The notes under the pieces: generated by a model
Seen by the model: the letters and a program-made list of their open reading frames with translations, nothing else
Told to the model about the DNA's origin: nothing
Databases searched by the model: none
Assembly: GCA_006503535.1 (NCBI GenBank)
Contig: QYRS01000003.1
Span: forward strand, 372,001-436,000
Reading direction: 5' to 3'
Length of the DNA stretch: 64,000 bases
From: Arthrinium phaeospermum
Lineage: Eukaryota > Ascomycota > Sordariomycetes > Amphisphaeriales > Apiosporaceae
Position numbers and translations under genes: made by a program
Shown here: positions 11,900 through 23,721 of the stretch, one piece after another
How positions within the stretch are numbered: position 1 is the stretch's first letter
Layout: each line of letters starts with the position of its first letter

Positions 11900-14800
11900 T
11901 GCTGGTGCTGGACCAATAAGGTCCGGCTACGGATGTGTTATGTGGTGATTCGGTGTGGCAGTTGGAGGTAGCTGCACCACTACCCAACGAAACGGGCGAC
12001 GTGAGATGGTAGGGCGTGAGTGCAGCGCTGAAGGGCGAATGGAAGTGGGCAGTGGTAGGGAACAGCGTGGTGAGGCTGTAGGCAGATACAAGTAAGGGCT
12101 CGAGTTCACCGAAGAAGAGCTGAAGCCTGGTCAGGTTGGGGTAAGTGGTGGAGGGCGGGCGAGAATATAAGTATAAGTGGCAGGTCCCGAAGAATTGCGC
12201 AGCGGAGCAATCTCTTTTCGGCGCGAACAACTCGTTGAACAGAGAAAACGGACGAGTTTAAAAGAATGAAAGGGTGAGCCGATTACACAAGCCGGATGCG
12301 CGGTATCAATGCGACTTTTGTTGTTCGACTCCTTGGACGAGGAAGGGGGCACTGCTGCCTTCGAGGTCTCAAAGGGCAGGATTCTACCTATTCCCACAAC
12401 CACCATCATCCAGCTAAGAGTCAGTAGGCAGGACACAAATGGATGTATCGAGGTGAGCGCAGGTATGTACCAGTACCGACCAGGGTCCGCTACTGTACAG
12501 CCAGTCAGGCTGCCTCTTGACTGGGCTGTGGACTTCCATTTAGGCAGGATGCGGGCACTCCCCGAGAAGGGCCCTTAGACAGAGGAATCAGCCTCACGGC
12601 TGTCACAAAGGCACAGAGGGGGCAGGGTAGGGGTACCAGGGGGTTGCAGGGGTGCAAGGGAGGTAAGCCCAGCCAAGCCATTGCCTCCCCGGTTTCTGGC
12701 TGACATGGAGAATAGAATACGCGCTTGCGAGTTGCCATGTTGGCTGTTTTTTTTTTCTCTTTGGCTTCTGAAAGCCAGACGGGAAAAGGAGGATTCTGTG
12801 TCACTGGAACTTTTGCAACGACACAGCGCACGCACAAGGTGGTGTGACGAAGGACGAAAGCCCTTCCCCCAAAAGTCTCTTACGACATTTGTGCCCTCCA
12901 AGTTTTCCATTCGGGGTATCCAGTTTCCAGAACTTCACCGAAAAAGACACGTCCCAGAGTGCCTTGCGGGCGGTTGGTCGCCTGACCTCGCAGCGAGTGC
13001 AGCGAATTCAGAGGGGGAAAAGAGGGAGGGTTTGGCCCCCAATGTGGTTCGCCCGTAGTTCGCAGCTTGCAGGAGTTGCTGGGAGCAACTACCGGTCGCA
13101 TTGGAGATTGCATGTATGTAATGTAGGTGAGGGAGTGAGGAAAGACGCGCCGAGCAATGGCGAAAGTCGGAATGCGCATCTTGCGCGCATGGCAACCAAG
13201 CAACCATTCCGACGTGCGTGTGTTGCGCATTCGCGCATCGACGGCCGCCCTGCCTGTCAACAACGCATTGGCGCAGGTAGGTTACAGCTTGGCTTGGGGA
13301 GCCAAAGGCAATCGCCAATGAGGGTGTCCTGCCATGACTCACATTAAAACCCGTGGCGCTAATAGCAAACAACCCTTACCTCATGCTTGAGATGCAGGAC
13401 TTTGCATCGTCAACAGATTCCCGCTGGTGCCTATGTTGGACACACCCTCGCACACCGTCGATTGCCCATGTACCCTGAGACAAGATGAGACGACACCACG
13501 TTCACCAAGGTACCTCGTCGGCTAGGGCTGAGAGGTATGCCCTACTGTATGCAGCCAGAGGCCCCATCAGATGCATTGATCCAGGACATTCCCAAGTCTT
13601 CTTCTTCCCAGGTCATGGAGCATGGTTGCAAGAAACGGAACGAAACAAGAACGGGAATCGCGGGACTCCGCATTCCATGCATTGGACCCAGAGACCCATT
13701 GGGAATCGAGCGTCGAGTGGGAATCTGGGAAATGTGGAACTGGAAAAACTCCTTGGACGGGGACGGGGACCACTGCAGGCAGGCATGGCAGGGCTAGGCA
13801 GGACATGGGCGGCGGGTTCCTATCGTGCCTGGTAATTGATCAATTCATCAATTTTTGATCTATCACCACTTTCCATCACTCTGACTCCTTGTTTATTGCC
13901 ATTCTCGTCAATGTACTGGACGAGACCAGCTGGTTGCCCAACTGCTTTCTAAGCCAGGTATGTAAGCAATTAAGTACAGGCTTGCCACATATATGCCACA
14001 CACTGCATCCATTCTCAGTGGCTCATGCTCTCCAAAGCCACCTGCACCTGCACCCAATCCTTCCGCCTTCCTGATTACGACGACCCTTTTGGGAGGTTCT
14101 TCCCAATCTGTCACCCCCTGCCTGGTTACCAATATGCTCCCTATCTCGGAACCCCAATTTCTTATCATGTTGCAAAGCATCACCAAAAGGCTCGGAGAAA
14201 ATAGATATATGCCTGCAAAAGTTCCACGACCAAGTCTTACAACTCGCAACGGCGCGGCTTTGACATTGTACTTACTTTTTGTGGCCTGGTTATGGCCCAC
14301 GGGTGCTACCCCAGATCGTCAGACCAGGGGGGCCCCTTGTACGCGTTGCTAACCAAGTGCTCGGTATCACCGCCCATCTGATCAGGGATAAGCGTCGTCA
14401 GCCCACATGCCAATGATGCCAGTAGAATGCCCCGTCTGGATGTACCTACCTCTTATTGCGAAATGACAGGACTGACACTTCATCACTCATCAATATTCAT
14501 TCTGCAGCGACGGGACTGCTTACGATGCCCAACTCCCCAACTCCCTCCCAACCTATCATCCACTGTAGCCGCCGAGACGCTTCCCTCCCTCCCCGGACTC
14601 ATGGTTTCTGACTGCATATCTACCCGTTCCCTCCCACAACGTGAATGGTCGCAATGAATCAATCTTCCCGAACGACCCGACCCTGTTCCAGTAGGTGAGC
14701 GATACACTGGATCCGGCCACGTTTCTTTGTCCGTCCTATTTTGGACTCAGCAGTTGCTTAATTACCAATCCCGCATCAAGTAAGGTGCATGCACAGCTCG

Positions 14801-16982
14801 ACAAATGAGGACGAGCCCGACCAAGGTGACACTGGACTTTTGACACGGCACCCACCCCCTGGTTGTAACCACATAGAAGTAGGTACGTCGGTACCTGATC
14901 TTTCGTTGCTAGACAGCCTGCTTGCCGTTATACCATCTTCGCAGTCATACCTACATCTTAAACCCAAGTAGAAGGAGAAAGTAAAAGTACCCCTGCCAGG
15001 TATCAATACCATGAAACAATCAGATGTAAAAGGGGGCGACGACACGTTCGTCGGGTTGGGTATTAAGGAGCTTGTTTTTCTGCCAGTCCGAACTTTTGTC
15101 CGACCGGAACTTTTGCTTTTTTTGCTTCATGCACTCGCTGTATTTTTACCCGTCCTTAATCGTACCTCCTATCCAATCCGGACGTGCCAATCCATCTAGT
15201 GCCCGCCGACCTGAAATCCATAAGCTTCATTAAATAAGCCCCTGAGAAGAAGTCACGATTGGTTCGGGAAGATCATTGAAGCATGTATGTCTGGCATAGA
15301 CAACCCACCCGTACTACTGCGCTGCGCTGCGCTGTAAATCAATCGGCCACTTTTTTTTGTTGCCCCTCTCTCAAGGCCGCACGCTGGCGCTGGATGGTCC
15401 CGCTACCAAAATAGCAGCAGATCTGGGTCTGGGGTTGCTCGGGCATCTACGTTACATGCGACCGCCCGCCCGACCCCTTCGCTTCGAGTGGCATTTGGCG
15501 GGCATCCAGGAAGTAACAGAATGTGACATGACAACGACCTCCCACGAAATGAAAATCGCAATCGAGGGGGTTCAATAAACAAAAACATGGAAGTCCGATG
15601 AATGAATGGTATTGTGATGTTACATGTGACTTTCTATTTCTCCGGTAGTCAGACTGGAGTAGTAATTGGCAAACAGTGCATGCCCTTCTTCTGCGTGTCA
15701 GTCCTGTCTGTCTCATCAGATCTCACACAACGCACATGTGCGGCAACGGCAACGTCCCTTCTCCCATTTGCGGGGAGTTACACTGATCTGGAATCAATTA
15801 TTATTCATCAATACTCCGTACAGTCAGCGGAAAAGAATCGAGCTTAGAGACACAAGGCTTAATCAGCATGTACGCAGTAGTCAGCTGCTTAAATAACCAA
15901 TACCTCTTCGTACCCCGACACTCTAGGTATAGTTGACATACCTAGTACCTATATCTCACAAAGGTGGAAAAACATCGTCTCGACTTGCCAACAAACAGGT
16001 GCTGTCCGCCTAAGTGGCAACACGTCCATTAAAACCATGTACGAGGAACCGAAAAAGTAAAGGACAACGGTCGGGTATCGGCTGTTGCGTACATCTTTCG
16101 CCTACATAGCCCCCAAACTCGTCAATGTACATGGCTGGTCCCCTGTATCGCGCTTCGTGAGACTAGCGAGAAAGAACATGGATGGGGGGTGTGTGGGCGG
16201 CGGCCCCCCCTCCCCCCCTCCCCACCTCCCACTCTCCCCATCGCGTCGCATCACACGCGCGTACAGACATCACGAGCCGCGGACCACCTCTACCGTCGGC
16301 AGTACTGGAGCGGGCAATGATCTACACATGATTCGGTTCCTTTACCTCATGATATAACGTCACCAGTGCGCTTTTCTCCAAATTCGACATTTATTTTCGA
16401 GGCGTGTTTTCCATTCATTCACCTCTTCCACTATCTTAGCTATCTAGTTGTGCTTGCTTGCTTAGGGGGGTATATGGAAAATCATGAATCATTACAGAAA
16501 AGTAGAAGGAGAAAAAAACGTATTAACCAGATGACTCTTGCTCGGAGGCAAAGCAAGACAAGGTGAAATTCCAGTCTATCCCAAATCCCACAATCATATA
16601 CAAAAACAAATGAGATAAGAGCAAGTGAGTGTGACAACGGCCGGCCATGATGAGGCAACTATCATCAGGTAGTCAGCCTGGTCTCGTGAGAACCCCATCC
16701 GGCAGCCGCTCAAGCCAAAAACGCCTGTAACAAGACAAGATGGGTGTCTAGAAAGAAATCAGCTCTCGGCTCCTCGTAAAACATAGAATAAGGGCTACTA
16801 ACATGAGAGGAAGTCTTGAAAGCAATATGCTGGAAAGGGAACTACCCCCTTGGAACGAGCATGGCGAACAAGGGGGGCAATAATTGCAACGTAGAGTCGA
16901 AGACGAGCGCAGTTGCGTCGTAACGATGGAAAGTCGGTCATAAGTCGTAACATCCCACGTTTCGCGGGTCTTTAGCCTTCAT
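11900..16982. other. Long gene-poor intergenic region
   Basis: About 5.1 kb with no convincing gene. The proximal 600 bases are purine/pyrimidine-skewed and probably include the leader of the coiled-coil gene. All ORFs are under 170 codons and occur as mutually overlapping sets, as expected by chance. A strong C tract sits at about 16204-16223 (listed separately), and a TACTCCGTA element at 15812-15820. Confidence 0.5.
16204..16239 (-). repeat. C-rich tract, potential G-quadruplex on the minus strand
   Basis: Two runs of seven C (16204-16210, 16212-16218) are followed by C4, CC, CCC and CCCC runs separated by one to three bases. The complementary strand therefore has at least four G runs of three or more with very short loops, the classical requirement for an intramolecular G-quadruplex. 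Confidence 0.75.
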
Positions 16983-17656
16983 TTACCAGCCCCGGTACTG
17001 CTCTAACAGACACCGCAGCCGATGGATGGTGTTGTCCTGCTCGCGGATGACCTCGTCTCGCTTCCGGATATCGTGATCGCGCGACTTGAGATCCCGACTG
17101 ATCTGGTCGTAGCGACACTTGTAGTCGTCGAGTTTCGTGGTCAGGATGCCGTTGGTGCCCTTCAAGACACGGATCTCCGCCTTCTTGTCCTTGATGACGA
17201 GGTCCTGGGCAATGACGTCCTTCTTGAGGACCTCGACGCGCCGCCGGAAGGTGTCGGTTTTGCCAGCTTCGACGGACAGGTCATGACGGAGGTAGGCGTT
17301 CTCAACCCCAGTTGTTTGTTGTCGATCTTGAGCCGGTCGTTGTCAGCCTTGAGCCGGGCGTTCTCGTCGGCATACCACTCGTTGGCCTTCTGTAGCTCCT
17401 TGTAGTTGTTGTTCAAGTCGACGACGGCGATGCGAAGGTCCTCCTTCTCGTGGGCCAGCTTCTTGATCTCATCCTGGCAGCGCTGGACCTCGTCACGCAG
17501 GAGGTTGTAATCGGACAGGGGGATACCGCAGCAGTCATCGAAGCACTTGTACCGGTGCTCGCGGTGCGGACGGTGGTGATGGTGATGGTGATAGGAGTGC
17601 GACCTCACAAACCCTGGAGTCCCCCTCGTAATACCGATGGTCTCGTAGTAACCCAT
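16983..17656 (-). CDS. His-tract coiled-coil protein, unknown function, one frameshift
   Basis: Starts MGYYETIGITRG at 17656. There is a run of six His (residues ~23-28), then a Cys cluster (KCFDDCC), then a long helix with heptads (LRDEVQRCQDEIKKLAHEKE, then ENARLKADNDRLKIDNKQL). At the four-base run 17306-17309 (CCCC on +, GGGG in the mRNA) the frame breaks. Adding one G restores a continuous helix (VENAYLRHDLSVEAGK) that runs to the stop at 16983 (LLEQYRGW), 224 residues in all. As sequenced, translation would instead run into an Arg/Ser-rich shadow frame and stop near 17162. Both halves show matching coiled-coil character, so I treat it as one gene. Its function is not recognised. Confidence 0.6.
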
Positions 17657-20600
17657 TCGCCAGGAGAGTGTACTGTCCTATGAGGCCTCGGCCCCAGAGT
17701 TCAGGTGCAAAAAGGCAAGGGTTGGGATAGATGGGGGTGAACCGGTTGGTTTGGCCTTTGTTGAGGTTCGACTGACGGACGTACGTCTATGCGTCGGTCG
17801 AGTCAAGAAGGGCCAGCAGTGTTGGTGAGCGAGTAGGCTCGGGTGTTGTTGGCTCTGAAGCTTGGGGTGGGAGGAAGTGGCAAGTGAACGATAGGCTCCT
17901 GCGTCTATATGCGATGCGGGAGCTAAGGCAGGTTCATGTAGAGTTGGAAACGAATCGGAAAGTGGGAACAGGCCAGGCTCGAAGCCACCGGCGAACGTTA
18001 GAGAAACAAGAGCCTTTATCAAGGGTCCCGGTTGATGATAGGCCTCCGCTTAGTTTCCCACCAGGGCGGACCCAGTGTGAGTCGTTGGAGAGGGACGTAT
18101 ACAACGGGACCATTCCAGAAGTGGCACGCGGCGAGGGCCATGTCGCATGGTACCTCCCGTATGATTCAACAAGAGAAGAGGAGGTGAGGGCGAGTTTGGC
18201 CTTTGTGGAGGGGACAGGCAAGCGCCTGCACTTGCAAGGGCGCTGAGCCTCCGGTAAGTAGAGTAGTAGTAAGACGATGGGATGCGATGCTTGTTTGTAC
18301 AAAGAGGGCGAGAAGAATGAGGTGGTGTGGACGACCGCATACCGACCTCTGGTCCTAGACACGGTATGTTTGCTGGAGACTAGCTCCAGGTCGCCAACAT
18401 TGTTCGGTATGCGGGTGCCTTTCTAATGGGGTTTTAGGTCCAGGGTCACGTCACCGGACGTCAAGCACGAGCAGAGAATATGTTTCACAGCCCGCATCAC
18501 ATTGAAGGCTATGCCGACTTGGGCTTCGCGCGCGTTGGAAAAGATACATACCATGCCCACGGAGTCGTATAGTAAGTACTGGCAAAAGTCAATTATTGGG
18601 CTTCCTGGGAGGCAAGCATACCATCGTTGTGTTAATGGTATGGGCGTTGGATAGGCGAAAGGCGCAAACGGCAGATGTTTGCGCCTTCGTGCAACATCCT
18701 AGTATTTGAGCCGCAAAGGCCGAGGAGCGCAGCGCCCATGTCGTGCATGCCAGGCCCCTGGAGGTTATGTCCGTTTGTCCAACGATGATTGATGAATCGA
18801 TGGATTCCTAACCTAGACGACACTTGCATGCGCGCAAACCGAACTCCACAAAGCCAAGCACCCGCTGCCCGCGTCTGTAGCACAGCCAAAATGCGGCCAA
18901 TGTCCTCAGCCCTGTCAAGCCACTAGAGACGTCCAAGGAAGGAACCACCAACAGGCGAACCGAACAGACGCGGGATCGACTGGGGTTCGTCGTTCGTTAT
19001 TCCCGCATACCTTCATCCGCATGTATGTTATGTAGTTGAATCAACCCCTCGAGGCCAAGGAGCAAATACGTTGAGTTTTTACTGATGTCAACTGAATGAT
19101 CGGGGTATTTCGACCTCCAAAGTTGTCGCCTAATTTAGGCAGAGCAATTGACACAGGGGAGCTGGGCTAGTTAGTGCCCGTGTAGGTACTCGAGCATACA
19201 AAATGTATTGTCGGGGTACATCGGGCGGAGCTGAAGCATTAAGGTTGGCCTTCAGTAGCGGGAAGCTTTCAGAGTCACCGGCCGACTGGTGACCATGGAG
19301 TCTGGACCTCTCTCTGGACCATCCGACCTCACCGACCGCACATGGCATCTTGGATGATTAGGTTAAGCTGGGCATACACTACGATCAAATGAGGTAGTTT
19401 TACCAAACCCGCCTGCGTGATCGACAGCCCACTTTCCTCAATCTGCCTATCTTCTTGCCAAGCTCGTTTGCTTCTTATTCGCCAGGGCAAGGTCGGGGTA
19501 TTGTACCGTCTTGTTGGTTCAATGATGGCGCAGCTCAGCCGCACCCCAAGGCTGACAGGAGCCGGTCCAGGGCAGCAGAAGGGCAGCAAAGGGCCCCCAA
19601 AATAGAAGCCCAAGGGCCTGCAAGCCAAGGCATTCCTTCTCCAGCCCATCGTGGGTCATCCTTTTGACCTGATCATTTGATAAGAGAGGCCTCTCGCGCC
19701 TTTTTACGACGCGGCGCACACACACCCTTACCTCTCGCCGTCTTGCCATCTGAACATCGCCAGTCACCATGGGATTGCGACAACCAGGGGCCCCATGTAG
19801 ACCGATTGATGCTCATGGGCAAGCAAAAGGAAAAGCTGAACCTAAACCTTGTTGGCGTTCATCTTTTTCGGAAGAGGCTGGGTGGAATACATTCATCGGA
19901 GTGGTGGTGTGTGTCGCGCGGCCTCCATCAGTCAGTCTTTCTAGGTCCGCCTCTCAACCCAGTCGTTGGTTTGGTCCACCCCGTCATTCCGTGCTACCCA
20001 GGTTTCCTCGGATTCCCGATTTCTTCTCTTCCTCACGGCTTTGGTGTTGGATATGTTAGAACTGGACCACGGATTCCTCGAACAGGGCCCACCCACACTT
20101 GGCTGGAATGAACCGTTTTCCTGTCTTTTCCTCGGACTCTGGCAGCTTGTCCTGCTCTATTATTCGTGCACAGGCTGCTGAGCCAGGAAAATGATCGCCA
20201 TGCCACGCGACGCTGGCAACAACCCAGTCAGATAATTTTAGAAAATATACCGACATATCCACAAAGCGCTGACATAACACACGTTGGGGCATGGATGTAC
20301 TACTTTGCACGTCATTGGCGTGCGCTGGACGCCATAAGCTGGAGCTGGCCTACTGCCGAGTTGCTGTCTGATACTGCAGCATGGCCACCTCGCGGAAGAC
20401 AACCATACCTCCCGCACACAAATTCAGGACTCTCGGACAGCCAAGCCAAGGCTTGTCGACGTGTTGCTTACCATGGTCTGATTTTCTTGATATTCTCTCT
20501 TTTACCGGTGTCTGCACGGCATTGGCAGCCGGGCTGGGTACATTTGGGGGCCAAATCACAACAGGCTGTTGGTATACCTTGGACAGGGAGAACCCGGATC

Positions 20601-23370
20601 ATAGTGGAAGGAAGGACTAGTGCTGACACGGATAGTCCTGTTCCTGTCATCATCACCGAGGTAGAGATACATTCGTGGGCTCCCCCCCAGTACTTTACAC
20701 AAGCTTGCCATCCGAAACCGAACTCCACGGCGTCTCCAGCTTTGCCTTTGGAGGCCTTCGCTTCGGGGACCCGTCTGACCCCTGCTAATCTATGTACCGT
20801 CCTATGCCAACTTCCTTCCAGCCCTTTACCGCTGACTTACCCCATCTAGCCATCTCTGGATGGGTGATATCCGCCAAGATTGCCGTCCCCGCAGGTAGTA
20901 GACGGTCAGATGAAGGATCCCAGAGCCTCTTGGATACTTGAAAGAGAGAAGAATCTCCTGCTAACTGAGCGTACCAACATGTGAGTAGCCCGGGCTCTCC
21001 GATTAGGAGGGACAGACTGCGGTCATCGCTTCAAACCTGAGGCCATGGGCCTCCGAGGGCTGGCCCCTACTTCTTGACTTACTGCAGGCATCTACGCTTC
21101 CAGCTGTGATCGTTGACTCCGAGGGGGGGGGGGGGGGGGGGGGGGAGCGGTCAGGCCAAGGGCCTTCGATCCTAATCCCATGGAGTATGCTGTGGAATGA
21201 CCTCGATACTACTTACATGTGGGCTGTCCACCGCTGCATAGTGATGCTCTTAGCCACGTCGTCACTGCACCCAAGCATCGTCGTACTCTTATCTCCTGCT
21301 ATCGTGACCTCCAACCTCATTCTGTTACGTTTGGGCACCGATTGCAAATGCCTGCCTGATCCTCATCGTCCACTTGCTAGGAGGCATCACAGCTGATTGA
21401 TACAATCAAGGAGAAAAAGAGGAGGTCTCCCGGTTCTTTCCTCGGTGTACCCCCGGTGTGGTCAGCCACGCACCCCAGTGACTAATGACTCCCCATGAGT
21501 GATAGTAGGTTTGCCAGTCAGTTCTGCAGTAATACAGTGGTGGATCGAGACGACTATGCCTTGGTAGACTGCCTCGCCGCTGCTGCCTCGCGAGCCAAGT
21601 GGATAGGGGGCTTCGGCGTGGTGTGGGAGTGAGGAGGGGGAGGAAGACTTGATGATTGATTACACCACGTAGTTCCCAGCCCTTCCCCGATATCGAGAGA
21701 ATTCACGAATACCGTCTACTATTTGCCTCATGTATCATTCCGTTTACTTTCTTACCTACCTACCTGTTTGCCTGTACATCGTACGATTTGGTCAAGACGG
21801 AACGACGATACCTGCCAGTTGTCCACACACCCCTTTCGCTCGCGTAGCAGTTTATGCCTCACTGTCTTCAGACCGGTCCACCATGCGCCATGTCGTCTAG
21901 TTCTTCCTCTTGATGATGTTTGTGATATGGGAATCGCTTTCTCTCTCTGCCTAACGTGGCAGTCTCCAGTTCGCCGTGAAGCGCGCCACCGCCGGAAGGC
22001 AACCAGAGCTAAGGACAAGGGAGGCAAAGTAACGTAGCTTCTGATGAAGCAACATTCAGGAGAAATGTTATGTATTTTGCTTGCCACGACATAAGTGTTT
22101 CCAATGATTCCGACATTGCCGACTGCCAATCTCTGCTTGGCACGTAGATCGATACATGACGGACACTGCAGACTTCACCGACTTTTGATACTGCCGGCCG
22201 GTATAGATGTATGCATGCAGAGCAAGTCCATATGTATGTCCGTCGGGTTGCTACGTAGGGAAACCATACACCTTATTTGGGGGCCAAAACTATCAAGGCG
22301 GAGGGAGGCGGAGAAGTCGAAGGAGGAGGAGCAGAGATGCACGCTAAGCACTACGACAAACGCATACATAACAACCTATCTCGATACGTCCCATTCACGT
22401 AATACTGCTGATATTACGTATATGCGGGAGCCTTGTCATCCTCCCAGCCTATGGAGCTATGTGTCTCAGCTGATATGTAGATTAGGTAGTTTGGAGGGAA
22501 TTGCCGGTATGGAGTCCGAGTAGAGAGAAAGGACTAAGCAGTCAATCATGCATCAGGATCATGTGTGTGTTTGTTCTTTTCCCCTTAGACGCAAGACCAA
22601 CACGGACGCCCTTCTCGTGTTGGCGTGCTGGTGGAATGGCGCAGAGCGTAGGTAGGTAGACCGAAGCCCCCTCCCCTGTGTTTGTCACTCTACAGGCAAT
22701 CAAGTAATCACCGTATCGCCCGGCGTATAATGAGGCAAGCAAGTATCGGTCTATCTGTTCGTATCATACAGATCAAGTAATTGCTCCATAAATGATTTCA
22801 TCATGTAGAGACAGACCGAATCTTCTGCACCTGTATTCTGTCGCTTGAGTATCGAGTTAAAGTCACATCAAGCGACATCAAGTTGTGTGCGCGCGTGTGT
22901 TTGTGGCTGAACAAAGTCCAATTCCGAGAGACATCAATACCCTCTCCCTATATAGACTGTTCCCAATTCGCTATACTATATACATGTATCAAAGCTGGTA
23001 TTGTACTAAACCAGGCCCAGCGCTTGTTGCCCTTCCTTAACACCGATGCTAATATGCTCTTTTTTATCGTTCCTACCCTTAGGACAAACAAACATGTAGC
23101 CCATGGTGAGCTGTCTAAACCGTAATCCAACGAACTCGTCTTTCTCTCTTTCTTCATCTTTTCCATAGTCTATAATCACCCATCGCTGAAATATCGTCGT
23201 ATTGGGGGTATCAAGCGTCTCCGTAAACTTCCAGAACAACAGAGAGAGAGAAAAGGTAGAGAAAAAAAACAACCACAATATATACCAGAATGGGATCCCT
23301 CGCTCGTCTGTCCGTTTCAAGTCGTTCGTTTCACGCGGCGCAAACGTGCCCGCATCGTGTCATGTCGTAA
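17657..23370. other. Long gene-poor intergenic region
   Basis: About 5.7 kb between the His-tract coiled-coil gene and the 3' end of the TBF1-like gene. I find no ORF above 230 codons with any family signature, and no tRNA. It contains a 23-base G homopolymer (21123-21145) and short TACC repeats near 21752. Confidence 0.5.
21123..21145 (+). repeat. Poly-G tract (23 G)
   Basis: Uninterrupted run of 23 guanines flanked by GA and AGCGG. It can form quadruplex structures and is hard to sequence accurately, so its true length is uncertain. Confidence 0.95.
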
Positions 23371-23678
23371 TCAAGATCCACCGCCGCCGCCCGCATCGAT
23401 GGCCAGGAGGGCGGCACGTAGCGCCTCCGCCTCCTTCTCTCGGGCTTCCTTCTCTCGAGCATCCTGCTGCTCTCTCTCCATGGCTTCCTTGAGGAAGAAC
23501 AAATGATCCACCTCGCCTTCCTTCGCCGGCTCTGTCTTGGCTTCTTGTTCTGGATGGGCTTCAGTCGTCGCCGGTGCCGGTGCAGGCGCAGGCGCAGGCG
23601 CCTGAGCCTGTTGAGATTGCTGTTCAGACGGTTGCTGAGGTGGTTGTTGGGATGGCTGTTGAGGCGGTGTCTGCGTTG

Positions 23679-23721
<43 letters not shown>

